Assembly: GCA_947501105.1 (NCBI GenBank)
Contig: CANMUP010000008.1
Span: forward strand, 1 to 64,000
Direction: 5' to 3'
Source of the DNA: an uncultured Flaviramulus sp.
GTDB taxonomy: Bacteria; Bacteroidota; Bacteroidia; Flavobacteriales; Flavobacteriaceae
DNA: 64,000 bases
The translations under genes were made by a program, and so were the position numbers. Below, piece after piece: positions 29,381 through 37,850 of the stretch. How positions within the stretch are numbered: the stretch's first letter is position 1; each line of letters opens with the position of its first letter. The notes beneath the pieces were generated by a model. That model did not search any database and was not told the origin of the DNA. It worked only from the letters and a program-made list of their open reading frames with translations.

Positions 29381-30634
29381 ATGAATACACAAAAAGAATA
29401 CGAGTTAATTAGCAAGTGCATTCTTCAAATTGAAGAAAAACTGGGCTGGGGAGAATCATCAAACTGGCATAGCGAAGTTTTTATAGAATTAAGTGAAACC
29501 ATACAAGAACAAACAAAAGTATTACTTAGCCCAACTACTTTAAAACGTGTTTGGGGCAAAGTAAATTACAATAGCTCCCCAAGCATTAGTACATTAAATG
29601 CTTTATCTCAGTTTATTGGGTATTCTAATTGGAGGGATTATAAAAATCATCAAAACAGTAATAAATCAATTAAAAAAACATTAGTTAATATGCCTATTGT
29701 TTTTTCGTTGGCGGCTTTTTTAGCCTTATTATTTATATCTCTTTTCTCTACTATTAGCTCCAATAAAAACGAATTAACAACAGAAGATATTTCAAAAATT
29801 AAATTTTCTAGCAGAACAATTACTAATGGTATGCCCAATTCTGTAGTTTTTGATTTTGATTTATCTAATATAAAATCAGATAGTATATATATTCAACAAT
29901 ATTGGGATGTAACCAAAACCATAAAAATAAACAACAAACAAAAACAAGCTACCGGCATTTACTATTTTCCGGGATATTTTAGAGCAAAACTTGTTGTAGA
30001 TGGTAACGTTATAAAAGAGCATGATTTATTTATTAAATCAAATGATTGGTCTGCTTCCATAGATTACAAACCAATACCAAAGTATTTGAAACCTCAGCAA
30101 TTTGTTGATGATGGACTTAAACTAGATGATGATCTTCTTACAGAAATAAAATCTTTAAAAACACCTATAGTTTCTACATATCATTTTATTAATGATTTAG
30201 GGAACATTTCTGGAGATGATTTTAATTTAGAAACTACTCTTAAAAATAATTTCAACGAAAAGTGGGCTGTATGCCAAACTACTCAAATTTATATAATAGG
30301 CACAAAAGGCGCTTTAATTATTCCTTTTACTATTCCTGGTTGCATTTCAAATATTAACGTTATGCTAAATGATGTATATATGAATGGAAAAGAGCAAGAT
30401 TTATCTTCATTTGGGCTTGATCTTTCTTCTTTTAAAAACATCAAGATTAATGTTGTAAAAAAACAGTTGAAAGTTTTTATAAACGATAGTGAAACTTTTT
30501 CAGCAAAATATAATGAAAGCCTAGGAAAACTTGTTGGTATCCGCTATAGGTTTTTAGGCGCTGGCGAAGTAAAACATATTAAGCTTTTAAATGCCTCTGA
30601 AGAAACAGTTTTAAAAGATAATTTTCAATTATAG
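29381..30634 (+). CDS. Membrane-tethered HTH-like protein with extracytoplasmic jelly-roll-like domain (417 aa)
   Basis: The N-terminal ~90 residues (ELISKCILQIEEKLGWG, LLSPTTLKRVWGKVNY, STLNALSQFIGYSNWRDY) belong to a domain I recall at the N-terminus of many Bacteroidota proteins; its LSPTTLKRVWGK helix pair looks like a DNA-binding HTH. One transmembrane helix follows (about 103-125, VFSLAAFLALLFISLFS). The remaining ~290 residues lie outside the cytoplasm and are beta-rich, with a C-terminal part (about 285-417; GDDFNLETTL, KQLKVFIND, VGIRYRFLGAGEVKHIKL) that looks like a jelly roll. It could be a one-component transmembrane regulator that senses a surface or periplasmic ligand. It is divergent from the secreted jelly-roll gene. 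Function not established. Confidence 0.65.
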   Translation: MNTQKEYELISKCILQIEEKLGWGESSNWHSEVFIELSETIQEQTKVLLSPTTLKRVWGKVNYNSSPSISTLNALSQFIGYSNWRDYKNHQNSNKSIKKTLVNMPIVFSLAAFLALLFISLFSTISSNKNELTTEDISKIKFSSRTITNGMPNSVVFDFDLSNIKSDSIYIQQYWDVTKTIKINNKQKQATGIYYFPGYFRAKLVVDGNVIKEHDLFIKSNDWSASIDYKPIPKYLKPQQFVDDGLKLDDDLLTEIKSLKTPIVSTYHFINDLGNISGDDFNLETTLKNNFNEKWAVCQTTQIYIIGTKGALIIPFTIPGCISNINVMLNDVYMNGKEQDLSSFGLDLSSFKNIKINVVKKQLKVFINDSETFSAKYNESLGKLVGIRYRFLGAGEVKHIKLLNASEETVLKDNFQL

Positions 30635-30644
30635 GGTTATATAA

Positions 30645-31004
30645 TTACTCTGCTTCAAGCTCTAATCTTTGCTTCTTAGTAAGTTTTGAAACTACAAGAT
30701 TATAAGATATATCTAACCATTCAAATAATATACGATCTGAAATTGATCCATCCATAACTACCCTACTCCAATGTTTTTTACTAAAATAAGATGGCTCAAG
30801 TAAAGCACTGTACTGAGTTCTTAGCTGTTCAATAGTTTCTGGAACACACTTTATACTAAAGCTATCAAACGTATCTATATTTGTAGCTGTAAACATTTTG
30901 CCCATAACTTTAAATACTAAAACATCTTGAAGTTTGGGGAATGGGATGGATTCTGTAACGCCTTTTTTAGACAAACAATACAATCTATAGGCTTCAATAT
31001 CCAT
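30645..31004 (-). CDS. MmcQ/YjbR-family protein (119 aa)
   Basis: This is a small protein with the double-wing YjbR fold: MDIEAYRLYCLSKKGVTESIPF at the start, then DVLVFKVMGKMFTATN, and the C-terminal KKHWSRVVMDGSISDRILFEWLDISYNLVVSKL (visible in pieces). The family is annotated as DNA-binding on structural grounds only; its physiological role is unknown. The start codon lies one base after the hpf stop codon, so the two are probably co-transcribed. It converges with the gene ending at 30634 with only 10 bases between. Confidence 0.88.
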   Translation of the reverse strand: MDIEAYRLYCLSKKGVTESIPFPKLQDVLVFKVMGKMFTATNIDTFDSFSIKCVPETIEQLRTQYSALLEPSYFSKKHWSRVVMDGSISDRILFEWLDISYNLVVSKLTKKQRLELEAE

Positions 31005-31005
31005 A

Positions 31006-31305
31006 TTAATGTGTGTTAAACACTTGTTTTCTTTTTTTAAGCTGAATTTCTAAATCTTTAATGGTTCTTTTTACTGCATCTTCGTAATTATCTTCATCAG
31101 AGCTTGCAAATATTCTTGGTCCAGGAACACTTAATTCTATTTTACATATTTTCCCTTTTTCTTTGGCATTGTGTTCTACTAGGAAATGAACTTCAGCCTT
31201 AATTATCCAATCATATTTTTTATGAAGTCTTTCTAATTTATCTGTTACATAATCGCTCATAGTTTCGCTCGTTGCCATTTGAACATATTGAATATTTATT
31301 GTCAT
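31006..31305 (-). CDS. hpf: Ribosome hibernation-promoting factor, short form (99 aa)
   Basis: HPF/YfiA-family proteins bind the 30S decoding region and inactivate or dimerise ribosomes in stationary phase. The sequence shows the beta-alpha-beta-beta-beta-alpha layout: MTINIQYVQMATSETMSDYV, then KLERLHKKYDWIIKAEVHFL, CKIELSVPGPRIFASSDEDN and the C-terminal helix AVKRTIKDLEIQLKKRK. At 99 residues it is the short form without the C-terminal dimerisation domain. A -7 candidate (TAACTTTG) lies 24 bases upstream. Confidence 0.9.
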   Translation of the reverse strand: MTINIQYVQMATSETMSDYVTDKLERLHKKYDWIIKAEVHFLVEHNAKEKGKICKIELSVPGPRIFASSDEDNYEDAVKRTIKDLEIQLKKRKQVFNTH

Positions 31306-31328
31306 AATCTTTAATTTTAATGTTTACT

Positions 31329-31336
31329 CAAAGTTA
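31329..31336 (-). promoter_or_regulatory. Candidate -7 box of hpf (TAACTTTG)
   Basis: On the minus strand TAACTTTG matches TAnnTTTG and lies 23 bases before the start codon. No -33 TTG at normal spacing is visible. Confidence 0.3.
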
Positions 31337-31396
31337 ATAGAGATTTCTTTTTTTAAAGATGATTTTTGTCATAATAAAATCATAAATGTTATTAAT

Positions 31397-33040
31397 TCAT
31401 TCAAAAATCACCATATCAGTCAATGCAAACCATTCTTTATAAAATTGTTGATGTATTTTTTCAATACTATTCCTTTTTACTTTTAATGATGGCGTAATTA
31501 AGTTGTTATCTACAGTCCAATCTTCCTTCATAATAATTACTTTTTCAACCTTTTCATGTTTTTCTAAACTTGGGTTTATAGTGGTTACCGTATCAATTAA
31601 TCCTTTAGATAAATCTTCTCTAGATTTTGCGTTACCAAGTTCTGACAGTGTAATTAAAGCTATAGGTTGCGGAATTCCAGTACCAACAATACATATTTGT
31701 TCAATATCTGCATTTTTTGATAATAGCATTTCAATATGTGAAGGCGAAATATATTTGCCTTTATCGGTTTTAAATTCATCCTTCGCACGACCTGTAATGG
31801 TTAAATATCCATCATGATCGTACTCGCCTTTATCTCCTGTTTTAAAATAACCTGCCTCATCAAAAACACTAGCTGTAATATCTGGTGCTTTATAATAGCC
31901 TTTCATTAAACAGTTATTCTTTATTAAAATTTCGCCTTCTGGCGAGAATTTAATTTGAACAGTTTCTAAAGCTTTACCAACGGTTCCTATTTTGTTTCCT
32001 TCTGGTCTTGTAGCATGAGAAATAATGCAATCTTCAGTCATACCATAAACCTGAAAAATAGTAACATCAATTTTTTTAAACCAATGTATTAAACTAGAAG
32101 ATAATGGTGCCGCACCAGAAACAATAAATGTAGCATCTTTTAAGCCTAATTTTTGTTTCAATTTATTTTTAATTAAACGGTTAATAAAAGGAATGCCTAA
32201 TACGATATTTAGTTTTCTCTGCGGAAGATTTTCTAGAATTTTCTCTTGAAACTTTGCCCAAATCCGTGGTACTGCTAAAAATAAATGTGGTTGGCATTTC
32301 TCTAAATCTGAAGCAAAGGTTTCTAAGGATTCTGGAAACGAAAATTCTGCTCCAATAACAATACCATGTGTACCAATACCAACACGTTCAGCAACATGTG
32401 CTAAAGGCAAATAAGAAAACAATCGTGGTAACGGAGATAGTTTAATTATAGATTTAATAACGCGCATGCTTTCCATAATATTACCAACAGAATGCATTAC
32501 GCCTTTTGGTGTTCCGGTTGTTCCAGATGTATAAATAATAGTGTGTAATTGGTTAGCATCAATTATTGGTAATGTTTCTAATGGTTTTTCAGACTGAACT
32601 ATGTCTTCCCATAAATCACCTTCATTTTCTCCAAACAAACCAATACTAATTTTATGAATATCTGGAATTCCAGCTTTTTGTGAATCAAAATCATCTAACT
32701 TTCCAATAATGATAGCTTTAGATTCACTATGCTCTAAAATTTGATTAATCGATGCTCCATTTAAAGTTGGATAGATAGGAATGGATACAAAGCCAGCCAT
32801 CATAATAGCTAAATCAGATAGCAACCAATGGGCACAATTTTTTGAAAGTAAAGCAATATGGCTTCGCTCTGGTAAATTATAATTTTTTAATTTTGAAGCT
32901 ATTTTACAAACCTCTTCTTTGGCTTCTTTAAACGTATAGGTAATAACTTTTCCGTTAACAGGTTGTTTTATAAAAACCCGCTCTGGAGTTTCGTTTTCCC
33001 AATGCATAAAGGCTTCGAGAGGTGAATTGAATGTAGTCAT
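31397..33040 (-). CDS. AMP-forming acyl-CoA synthetase/ligase (547 aa)
   Basis: An ANL-superfamily enzyme that activates a carboxylate with ATP and transfers it to CoA. Visible motifs are the P-loop IIYTSGTTGTPKG (about 167-179), FQVYGMTED (motif A5), YFKTGDKGEYDHDGYLTITGRAKDEF (in pieces; motifs A7-A8) and a C-terminal region with the catalytic Lys in SLKVKRNSI. The N-terminal region and length fit long-chain fatty acid-CoA ligases (FadD/FAA-like), but exact chain length preference cannot be read. It is transcribed alone, divergent from rdgB. Confidence 0.85.
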   Translation of the reverse strand: MTTFNSPLEAFMHWENETPERVFIKQPVNGKVITYTFKEAKEEVCKIASKLKNYNLPERSHIALLSKNCAHWLLSDLAIMMAGFVSIPIYPTLNGASINQILEHSESKAIIIGKLDDFDSQKAGIPDIHKISIGLFGENEGDLWEDIVQSEKPLETLPIIDANQLHTIIYTSGTTGTPKGVMHSVGNIMESMRVIKSIIKLSPLPRLFSYLPLAHVAERVGIGTHGIVIGAEFSFPESLETFASDLEKCQPHLFLAVPRIWAKFQEKILENLPQRKLNIVLGIPFINRLIKNKLKQKLGLKDATFIVSGAAPLSSSLIHWFKKIDVTIFQVYGMTEDCIISHATRPEGNKIGTVGKALETVQIKFSPEGEILIKNNCLMKGYYKAPDITASVFDEAGYFKTGDKGEYDHDGYLTITGRAKDEFKTDKGKYISPSHIEMLLSKNADIEQICIVGTGIPQPIALITLSELGNAKSREDLSKGLIDTVTTINPSLEKHEKVEKVIIMKEDWTVDNNLITPSLKVKRNSIEKIHQQFYKEWFALTDMVIFE

Positions 33041-33115
33041 ATTTGGTTTCAGTTAGATATTAAAGATATAAAAAAGCTTTAAATATTATTCTTTTAATTA
33101 GACATATATAGTATT

Positions 33116-33123
33116 ATTTTTGA
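33116..33123 (+). promoter_or_regulatory. Candidate -7 box of rdgB (TATTTTTG)
   Basis: TATTTTTG matches TAnnTTTG and lies 20 bases before the ATG at 33144; the -33 position is T-rich without a clear TTG. Confidence 0.3.
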
Positions 33124-33143
33124 TTAACTAAACATATCATTTC

Positions 33144-33716
33144 ATGCAACTCGTATTCGCAACCAATAACCTTAATAAATTAAAAGAAGTACAAGCTTTA
33201 ATACCAACTCACATCAAACTTTTAAGTTTAAAAGATATTGGCTGTTTTGAAGATGTTCCTGAAACCCAAAGCACTATAGAAGGTAATGCTATCCAAAAAG
33301 CAGAATATATAAAACAGCATTATGGTTTCGATTGTTTTGCTGATGATACGGGTTTAGAAGTTGACGCTTTAAATGGCACACCCGGAGTGTTTTCGGCTCG
33401 TTATGCTGGAGAACAGCGCAATGCAAATGATAATATGGATAAGTTACTTTCTGAATTAAGCCATAAAAAAAACCGAAATGCACAATTTAAAACGGTAATC
33501 GCTTTACAATTTAATAACAAACAACATACGTTTACTGGTATTTGCAAAGGAGAGGTTACCTCAACTAAACATGGTGAAGAAGGGTTTGGTTACGACCCTA
33601 TTTTTAAACCTAGAGGTTACAACCAAACTTTTGCTGAAATGAATTTAAGCCTAAAAAATAGTATTGGACACCGTGGAAAAGCCGTGAATTTACTTGTGAA
33701 TTTTTTAAATTCATAA
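33144..33716 (+). CDS. rdgB: XTP/dITP diphosphatase, RdgB/HAM1 family (190 aa)
   Basis: This house-cleaning pyrophosphatase hydrolyses deaminated purine triphosphates (XTP, dITP) to monophosphates. Family motifs are intact: LVFATNNLNKLKEVQ near the N-terminus, IEGNAIQKAEY, CFADDTGLEVDALNG with the catalytic Asp, PGVFSARYAG and GFGYDPIFKPRGYNQTFAEM. The length is typical. It starts a run of same-strand genes rdgB-rel-fur-purA. Confidence 0.96.
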   Translation: MQLVFATNNLNKLKEVQALIPTHIKLLSLKDIGCFEDVPETQSTIEGNAIQKAEYIKQHYGFDCFADDTGLEVDALNGTPGVFSARYAGEQRNANDNMDKLLSELSHKKNRNAQFKTVIALQFNNKQHTFTGICKGEVTSTKHGEEGFGYDPIFKPRGYNQTFAEMNLSLKNSIGHRGKAVNLLVNFLNS

Positions 33717-33752
33717 AACTCGAGCTTTTAACCACAAAAAGTTAAATTCTAG

Positions 33753-33783
33753 TTGGCTGTTAATTTTCTTTATGCTACTTTTA
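33753..33783 (+). promoter_or_regulatory. Promoter candidate of rel
   Basis: TTG (33753-33755), a 20-base spacer and TACTTTTA (33776-33783) fit the Bacteroidota promoter except for the last base of the -7 box. The start codon follows after four bases. Confidence 0.3.
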
Positions 33784-33787
33784 ATTT

Positions 33788-36001
33788 ATGACAGAGGACG
33801 CCTTAGAAAAAGAAAATATTGCCATTACCAAAGCCTATAAAGAGTTATTAAAGGTTAGCTACCGTACACTCTCAAGAGAAGATAAAAAATTAATACGAAG
33901 TGCTTTTGATGTTGCACTTGATGCTCATAAAGATCAGCGTAGGAAATCTGGAGAAGCTTACATTTTCCATCCTTTAGCAGTCGCCAAAATTGTAGCTCAA
34001 GAAATTGGTTTAGATGCCACATCTATTGCGGCGGCATTACTACATGATGTTGTTGAAGACAGCGAAGACTATTCTATATCGGATATTGAAGGATTATTTG
34101 GAGAAACCGTTGCAAAAATTGTAAACGGGCTTACAAAAATATCGTCGCTTAAAAAAGATATGGATATATCGCTTCAAGCAGAGAATTTTCGTAAAATGCT
34201 CCTTACATTAAATGATGATGTAAGAGTAATTATTATAAAAATTGCCGATAGACTTCATAATATGTTAACTATGGATTCTATGCGTGCTGACAAGCAAGTT
34301 AAAATAGCATCAGAAACCCTATACATATACGCCCCACTAGCTCATAGAATTGGTTTGTATAATATTAAAACTGAACTTGAAGATTTAGGTTTAAAATATA
34401 CCGAGCCGGAAGTTTACAACGATATCTTAAATAAGATAAAAGAAAGCAAAGAAGAGCAAGACAAGTATATTAAAGAGTTTAGTCAGGTTATAAAAAATTC
34501 TTTAGATAAAGAATTAATGGATTACACCATTAAAGGGCGGCCAAAATCTATTTTTTCTATTCGTAGAAAAATGCAAAAACAAGGCGTTTCGTTTGATGAA
34601 GTTTACGACAAGTTTGCCATTAGAATTATTTACAAAGGCGATGAAGAAAATGAAAAGTTTTTTGCTTGGAAAATATATTCAATTGTAACCGATCATTTTA
34701 GACCAAACCCTGTGCGTCTTCGTGATTGGATTTCATCACCAAAAGGAACAGGTTACGAAGCTTTACATATAACTGTAATGGGGCCTAAAGGCCGTTGGGT
34801 AGAAGTACAAATACGTAGTGAGCGTATGAATGAAATTGCAGAAAAAGGCTATGCAGCTCACTATAAATACAAACAAACTAACGAAAAAGAAGATAGTTTA
34901 GAAACCTGGATAAATAGACTTCAAGAAGCTCTTGAAAACCCAGATACTAATGCTGTTGATTTTGTTGAGCAATTTAAATTAAACCTATATTCAAAAGAAA
35001 TATTTGTATTTACGCCTGCAGGAGAATTAAAATCTTTGCCTAAAGGAGCAACCTCTTTAGACTTTGCTTTTAGTATACATACTGAAGTTGGCATGAAAAC
35101 TCGCGGTGCAAAAGTAAACGGAAAACTTGTGCCTTTAAGTCACGAATTGCAAAGTGGTGATCAAGTAGATATTTTAACATCAGAATCAGCTAAACCCAAT
35201 GCCAACTGGTTAGATTACTCAACCACAGCAAGGGCTAGAAGCAAAATTAAATCAGCCTTAAAAGAAGATAAAAAGCGTATTGGAGAAGAAGGCAAAGAAA
35301 TATTAAGAAGAAAACTAAAACAACTCAAAATAACGCTTAACGAATCATCAATAAATGAATTAGTAAACTATTTTAAACTAAAAACAAGCCTCGATTTATT
35401 TTATAGAGTTGGTATTGGCACTATAGATAATCCAATGCTTAAAGATTATGCGGCTTCTAGAAGTAATGCTTTAATGAGTTTTATTAAAAATAAAATATCA
35501 AGAAAGCAAGCCATAAAAAAAGAAGACTTAGAAAAAGATGAAGTTACAGCTAAATACGATTCGCTAGTTTTTGGTAAAGAAGAAGAAAAACTAGATTATA
35601 AATTATCAAATTGTTGTAACCCAATTCCTGGAGATGATGTATTTGGATTTTTAACTGTTAACGAAGGCATTAAGGTGCATAAAAAAAACTGCCCAAATGC
35701 ATTGAGTTTACAGTCCAATTATGCGTACCGAATTATGCCTGCTAAATGGATAGATTCATCGCAACAAGAGTTTTTAGTTAAAATTGTTATTACAGGAATC
35801 GATCATATCGGTTTGGTAAACGATATAACAAATATTATTTCAGAAAACATGCACGTAAACATGAAAAGTATTAGTTTTGAAAGTGATGACGGGTTATTTT
35901 CCGGAAAAATAAATGTTGTTGTAAAAAATAATACCATCATAAAAAAGCTGTTGATAAAACTTAAAAAAATTAATGGCATAGATAAGGTTACTAGAGTGTA
36001 A
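33788..36001 (+). CDS. rel: Bifunctional (p)ppGpp synthetase/hydrolase, RelA/SpoT family (737 aa)
   Basis: This is the main stringent-response enzyme. Domains in order: HD hydrolase (about 45-200; FHPLAVAKI, ALLHDVVEDSE), nucleotidyltransferase synthetase (about 245-360; GRPKSIFSIRRKM, YDKFAIRIIY, SSPKGTGYEALHI, VEVQIRS), TGS (about 400-460; IFVFTPAGELKSLPKGATSLDFAF), a helical and zinc-finger-like segment with the CCNPIPGD motif (about 610), and a C-terminal ACT domain (about 655-737). The conserved HD pair suggests that hydrolase activity is retained. It is followed closely by fur (26 bases) and then purA, whose enzyme is a known target of ppGpp in other bacteria. Confidence 0.95.
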   Translation: MTEDALEKENIAITKAYKELLKVSYRTLSREDKKLIRSAFDVALDAHKDQRRKSGEAYIFHPLAVAKIVAQEIGLDATSIAAALLHDVVEDSEDYSISDIEGLFGETVAKIVNGLTKISSLKKDMDISLQAENFRKMLLTLNDDVRVIIIKIADRLHNMLTMDSMRADKQVKIASETLYIYAPLAHRIGLYNIKTELEDLGLKYTEPEVYNDILNKIKESKEEQDKYIKEFSQVIKNSLDKELMDYTIKGRPKSIFSIRRKMQKQGVSFDEVYDKFAIRIIYKGDEENEKFFAWKIYSIVTDHFRPNPVRLRDWISSPKGTGYEALHITVMGPKGRWVEVQIRSERMNEIAEKGYAAHYKYKQTNEKEDSLETWINRLQEALENPDTNAVDFVEQFKLNLYSKEIFVFTPAGELKSLPKGATSLDFAFSIHTEVGMKTRGAKVNGKLVPLSHELQSGDQVDILTSESAKPNANWLDYSTTARARSKIKSALKEDKKRIGEEGKEILRRKLKQLKITLNESSINELVNYFKLKTSLDLFYRVGIGTIDNPMLKDYAASRSNALMSFIKNKISRKQAIKKEDLEKDEVTAKYDSLVFGKEEEKLDYKLSNCCNPIPGDDVFGFLTVNEGIKVHKKNCPNALSLQSNYAYRIMPAKWIDSSQQEFLVKIVITGIDHIGLVNDITNIISENMHVNMKSISFESDDGLFSGKINVVVKNNTIIKKLLIKLKKINGIDKVTRV

Positions 36002-36027
36002 AAAAAGTGTAAATTTGCGACGAAATT

Positions 36028-36480
36028 ATGAATGCAAAGGCAGATACAAAAAATCAAGACATAGTTAAAAGCGTATTTACTAGCTTTTTAGAAAACAATG
36101 GACACCGAAAAACTCCTGAGCGCTTCGCTATACTACAAGAAATTTATAATAGCAATGAGCACTTCGATATAGAGTCTTTGTATCTTAACATGAAAAACAA
36201 GAAATATCGTGTTTCTCGTGCTACGCTTTATAATACCATCGAGTTACTTTTAGAATGCGGTTTAGTTAGAAAACATCAGTTTGGACAGAACCAAGCACAT
36301 TACGAAAAATCATACTTCGATAGGCAACACGATCATGTTATACTAACAGATACCGGTGAAGTTATTGAGTTTTGCGACCCGCGAATTCAATCTATAAAGA
36401 AAACCATCGAAGAAGTTTTTGATATCGAAATTAATAACCATTCACTTTATTTTTACGGAAATAGAAAATCAACCAAATAA
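36028..36480 (+). CDS. Fur-family transcriptional regulator lacking the C-terminal CxxC zinc motif (150 aa)
   Basis: The N-terminal winged helix ([38 protein letters not shown]) and the dimerisation/metal domain with the [15 protein letters not shown] stretch show a Fur-family metalloregulator. In place of the usual CxxC structural zinc pair after HDH there is ILTDTG; only one Cys (EFCD) follows. I recall the same form in other flavobacterial Fur proteins, so it seems lineage-specific and not a decayed gene. It lies between rel and purA with gaps of 26 and 12 bases, so it is probably co-transcribed with them. The metal specificity (iron, zinc or peroxide sensing) cannot be read from sequence. 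Confidence 0.9.
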   Translation: MNAKADTKNQDIVKSVFTSFLENNGHRKTPERFAILQEIYNSNEHFDIESLYLNMKNKKYRVSRATLYNTIELLLECGLVRKHQFGQNQAHYEKSYFDRQHDHVILTDTGEVIEFCDPRIQSIKKTIEEVFDIEINNHSLYFYGNRKSTK

Positions 36481-36492
36481 CTAATTTTTACA

Positions 36493-37779
36493 ATGGCAGT
36501 AGATTTACTACTAGGATTACAATGGGGAGACGAAGGCAAAGGAAAAATTGTTGACGTACTAACATCCAACTACAACATTATTGCTCGTTTTCAAGGTGGC
36601 CCAAATGCAGGACACACCTTAGTTTTTAACGGACGAAAACATGTTTTACACACCATTCCATCTGGGATTTTTCACGACGATGCCACAAATTTAGTGGGAA
36701 ATGGGGTAGTTATTGATCCTGTTATCTTTAAAAAAGAACTAGATAAGTTAGAAGAACAAGATGTAGATTACAGAAAATCACTTCTTATTTCTCGTAAAGC
36801 CCATATTATTTTACCAACCCACCGTTTGTTAGACGCCGCTAGTGAAGCCTCAAAAGGAAAAGCTAAAATTGGATCTACGCTTAAAGGTATTGGTCCAACT
36901 TATATGGATAAAACTGGTCGTAACGGTATTCGTGTTGGCGATTTAGAGCTAAGCGATTGGAAAACACGCTATAGAGCTTTGGCTAATAAGCATGAATCAA
37001 TGATTTCTTTTTATAATGTTGATGTTCAATATGATTTAGCTGAATTAGAAAAAGAATTTTTTGAAGCTGTAAAAGTTTTAAAATCTTTAAAATTTATCGA
37101 TTCTGAAGAATATATTTACCAAGCACAAAAATCTGGACAAACTATTTTAGCCGAAGGTGCTCAAGGGTCGTTACTCGATATTGATTTTGGTACGTATCCA
37201 TTTGTAACATCTAGTAATACAACAGCAGCTGGGGCTTGTACAGGTTTAGGTGTGTCGCCAAATCAAATAGGTGATGTTTTCGGAATTTTTAAAGCGTATA
37301 CAACCCGAGTGGGTTCTGGCCCATTCCCTACCGAATTGTTTGATGAAGATGGTGCTACCATGGCAAAAATTGGTAACGAATTTGGTGCAACAACTGGCAG
37401 ACCAAGACGTTGTGGCTGGTTAGATTTAATAGCTTTAAAATATGCATGTCAAGTAAATGGCGTTACACAATTAATGATGATGAAGGGAGATGTGCTTTCT
37501 GGTTTTAAAGCCTTAAAAGTATGTACAGCTTATAAATATAAAGGTGAAGTTATAAAACATTTCCCTTACAATATTGAACCAGAAAATGTAGAACCTATTT
37601 ACTCTGAATTTAGTGGCTGGAGCGAAGACTTAACTGAAATGTCTGAAGCTTCTCAATTACCAAAAGCTTTAAACGAGTACATAGAGTTTTTAGAAAAAGA
37701 GCTTGAAATTCCAATAACCATTGTATCTGTTGGTCCTGATAGAAAACAAACTATTTTTAGACAACAATTAGTTTCATAG
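36493..37779 (+). CDS. purA: Adenylosuccinate synthetase (428 aa)
   Basis: PurA catalyses the GTP-dependent joining of IMP and aspartate, the first committed step to AMP. Motifs are the P-loop-like LLGLQWGDEGKGKIVD at the N-terminus, FQGGPNAGHTLVF, GSTLKGIGPTYMDKTGRNGIRV (in pieces), EGAQGSLLDIDFGTYPFVTSS and TGRPRRCGWLDL, all in the expected order. The length is normal. A strong terminator follows 29 bases after the stop, closing the rel-fur-purA unit. Confidence 0.97.
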   Translation: MAVDLLLGLQWGDEGKGKIVDVLTSNYNIIARFQGGPNAGHTLVFNGRKHVLHTIPSGIFHDDATNLVGNGVVIDPVIFKKELDKLEEQDVDYRKSLLISRKAHIILPTHRLLDAASEASKGKAKIGSTLKGIGPTYMDKTGRNGIRVGDLELSDWKTRYRALANKHESMISFYNVDVQYDLAELEKEFFEAVKVLKSLKFIDSEEYIYQAQKSGQTILAEGAQGSLLDIDFGTYPFVTSSNTTAAGACTGLGVSPNQIGDVFGIFKAYTTRVGSGPFPTELFDEDGATMAKIGNEFGATTGRPRRCGWLDLIALKYACQVNGVTQLMMMKGDVLSGFKALKVCTAYKYKGEVIKHFPYNIEPENVEPIYSEFSGWSEDLTEMSEASQLPKALNEYIEFLEKELEIPITIVSVGPDRKQTIFRQQLVS

Positions 37780-37807
37780 AAACTTAAACATATATTTAAA
37801 TAAGATT

Positions 37808-37836
37808 AAAGACTACTTTTTCAAGTAGTCTTTTTC
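37808..37836 (+). terminator. Intrinsic terminator after purA
   Basis: AAAGACTACTT (37808-37818) pairs perfectly with AAGTAGTCTTT (37823-37833) around a four-base loop and runs into a T-rich tract. Confidence 0.88.
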
Positions 37837-37838
37837 TT

Positions 37839-37846
37839 TATATTTG
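37839..37846 (+). promoter_or_regulatory. Candidate -7 box four bases before the AraC-type gene (TATATTTG)
   Basis: TATATTTG matches TAnnTTTG and is only four bases (GTTT) before the ATG at 37851, directly behind the purA terminator. If used, the mRNA would be leaderless. No -33 TTG at normal spacing is visible. Confidence 0.3.
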
Positions 37847-37850
37847 GTTT

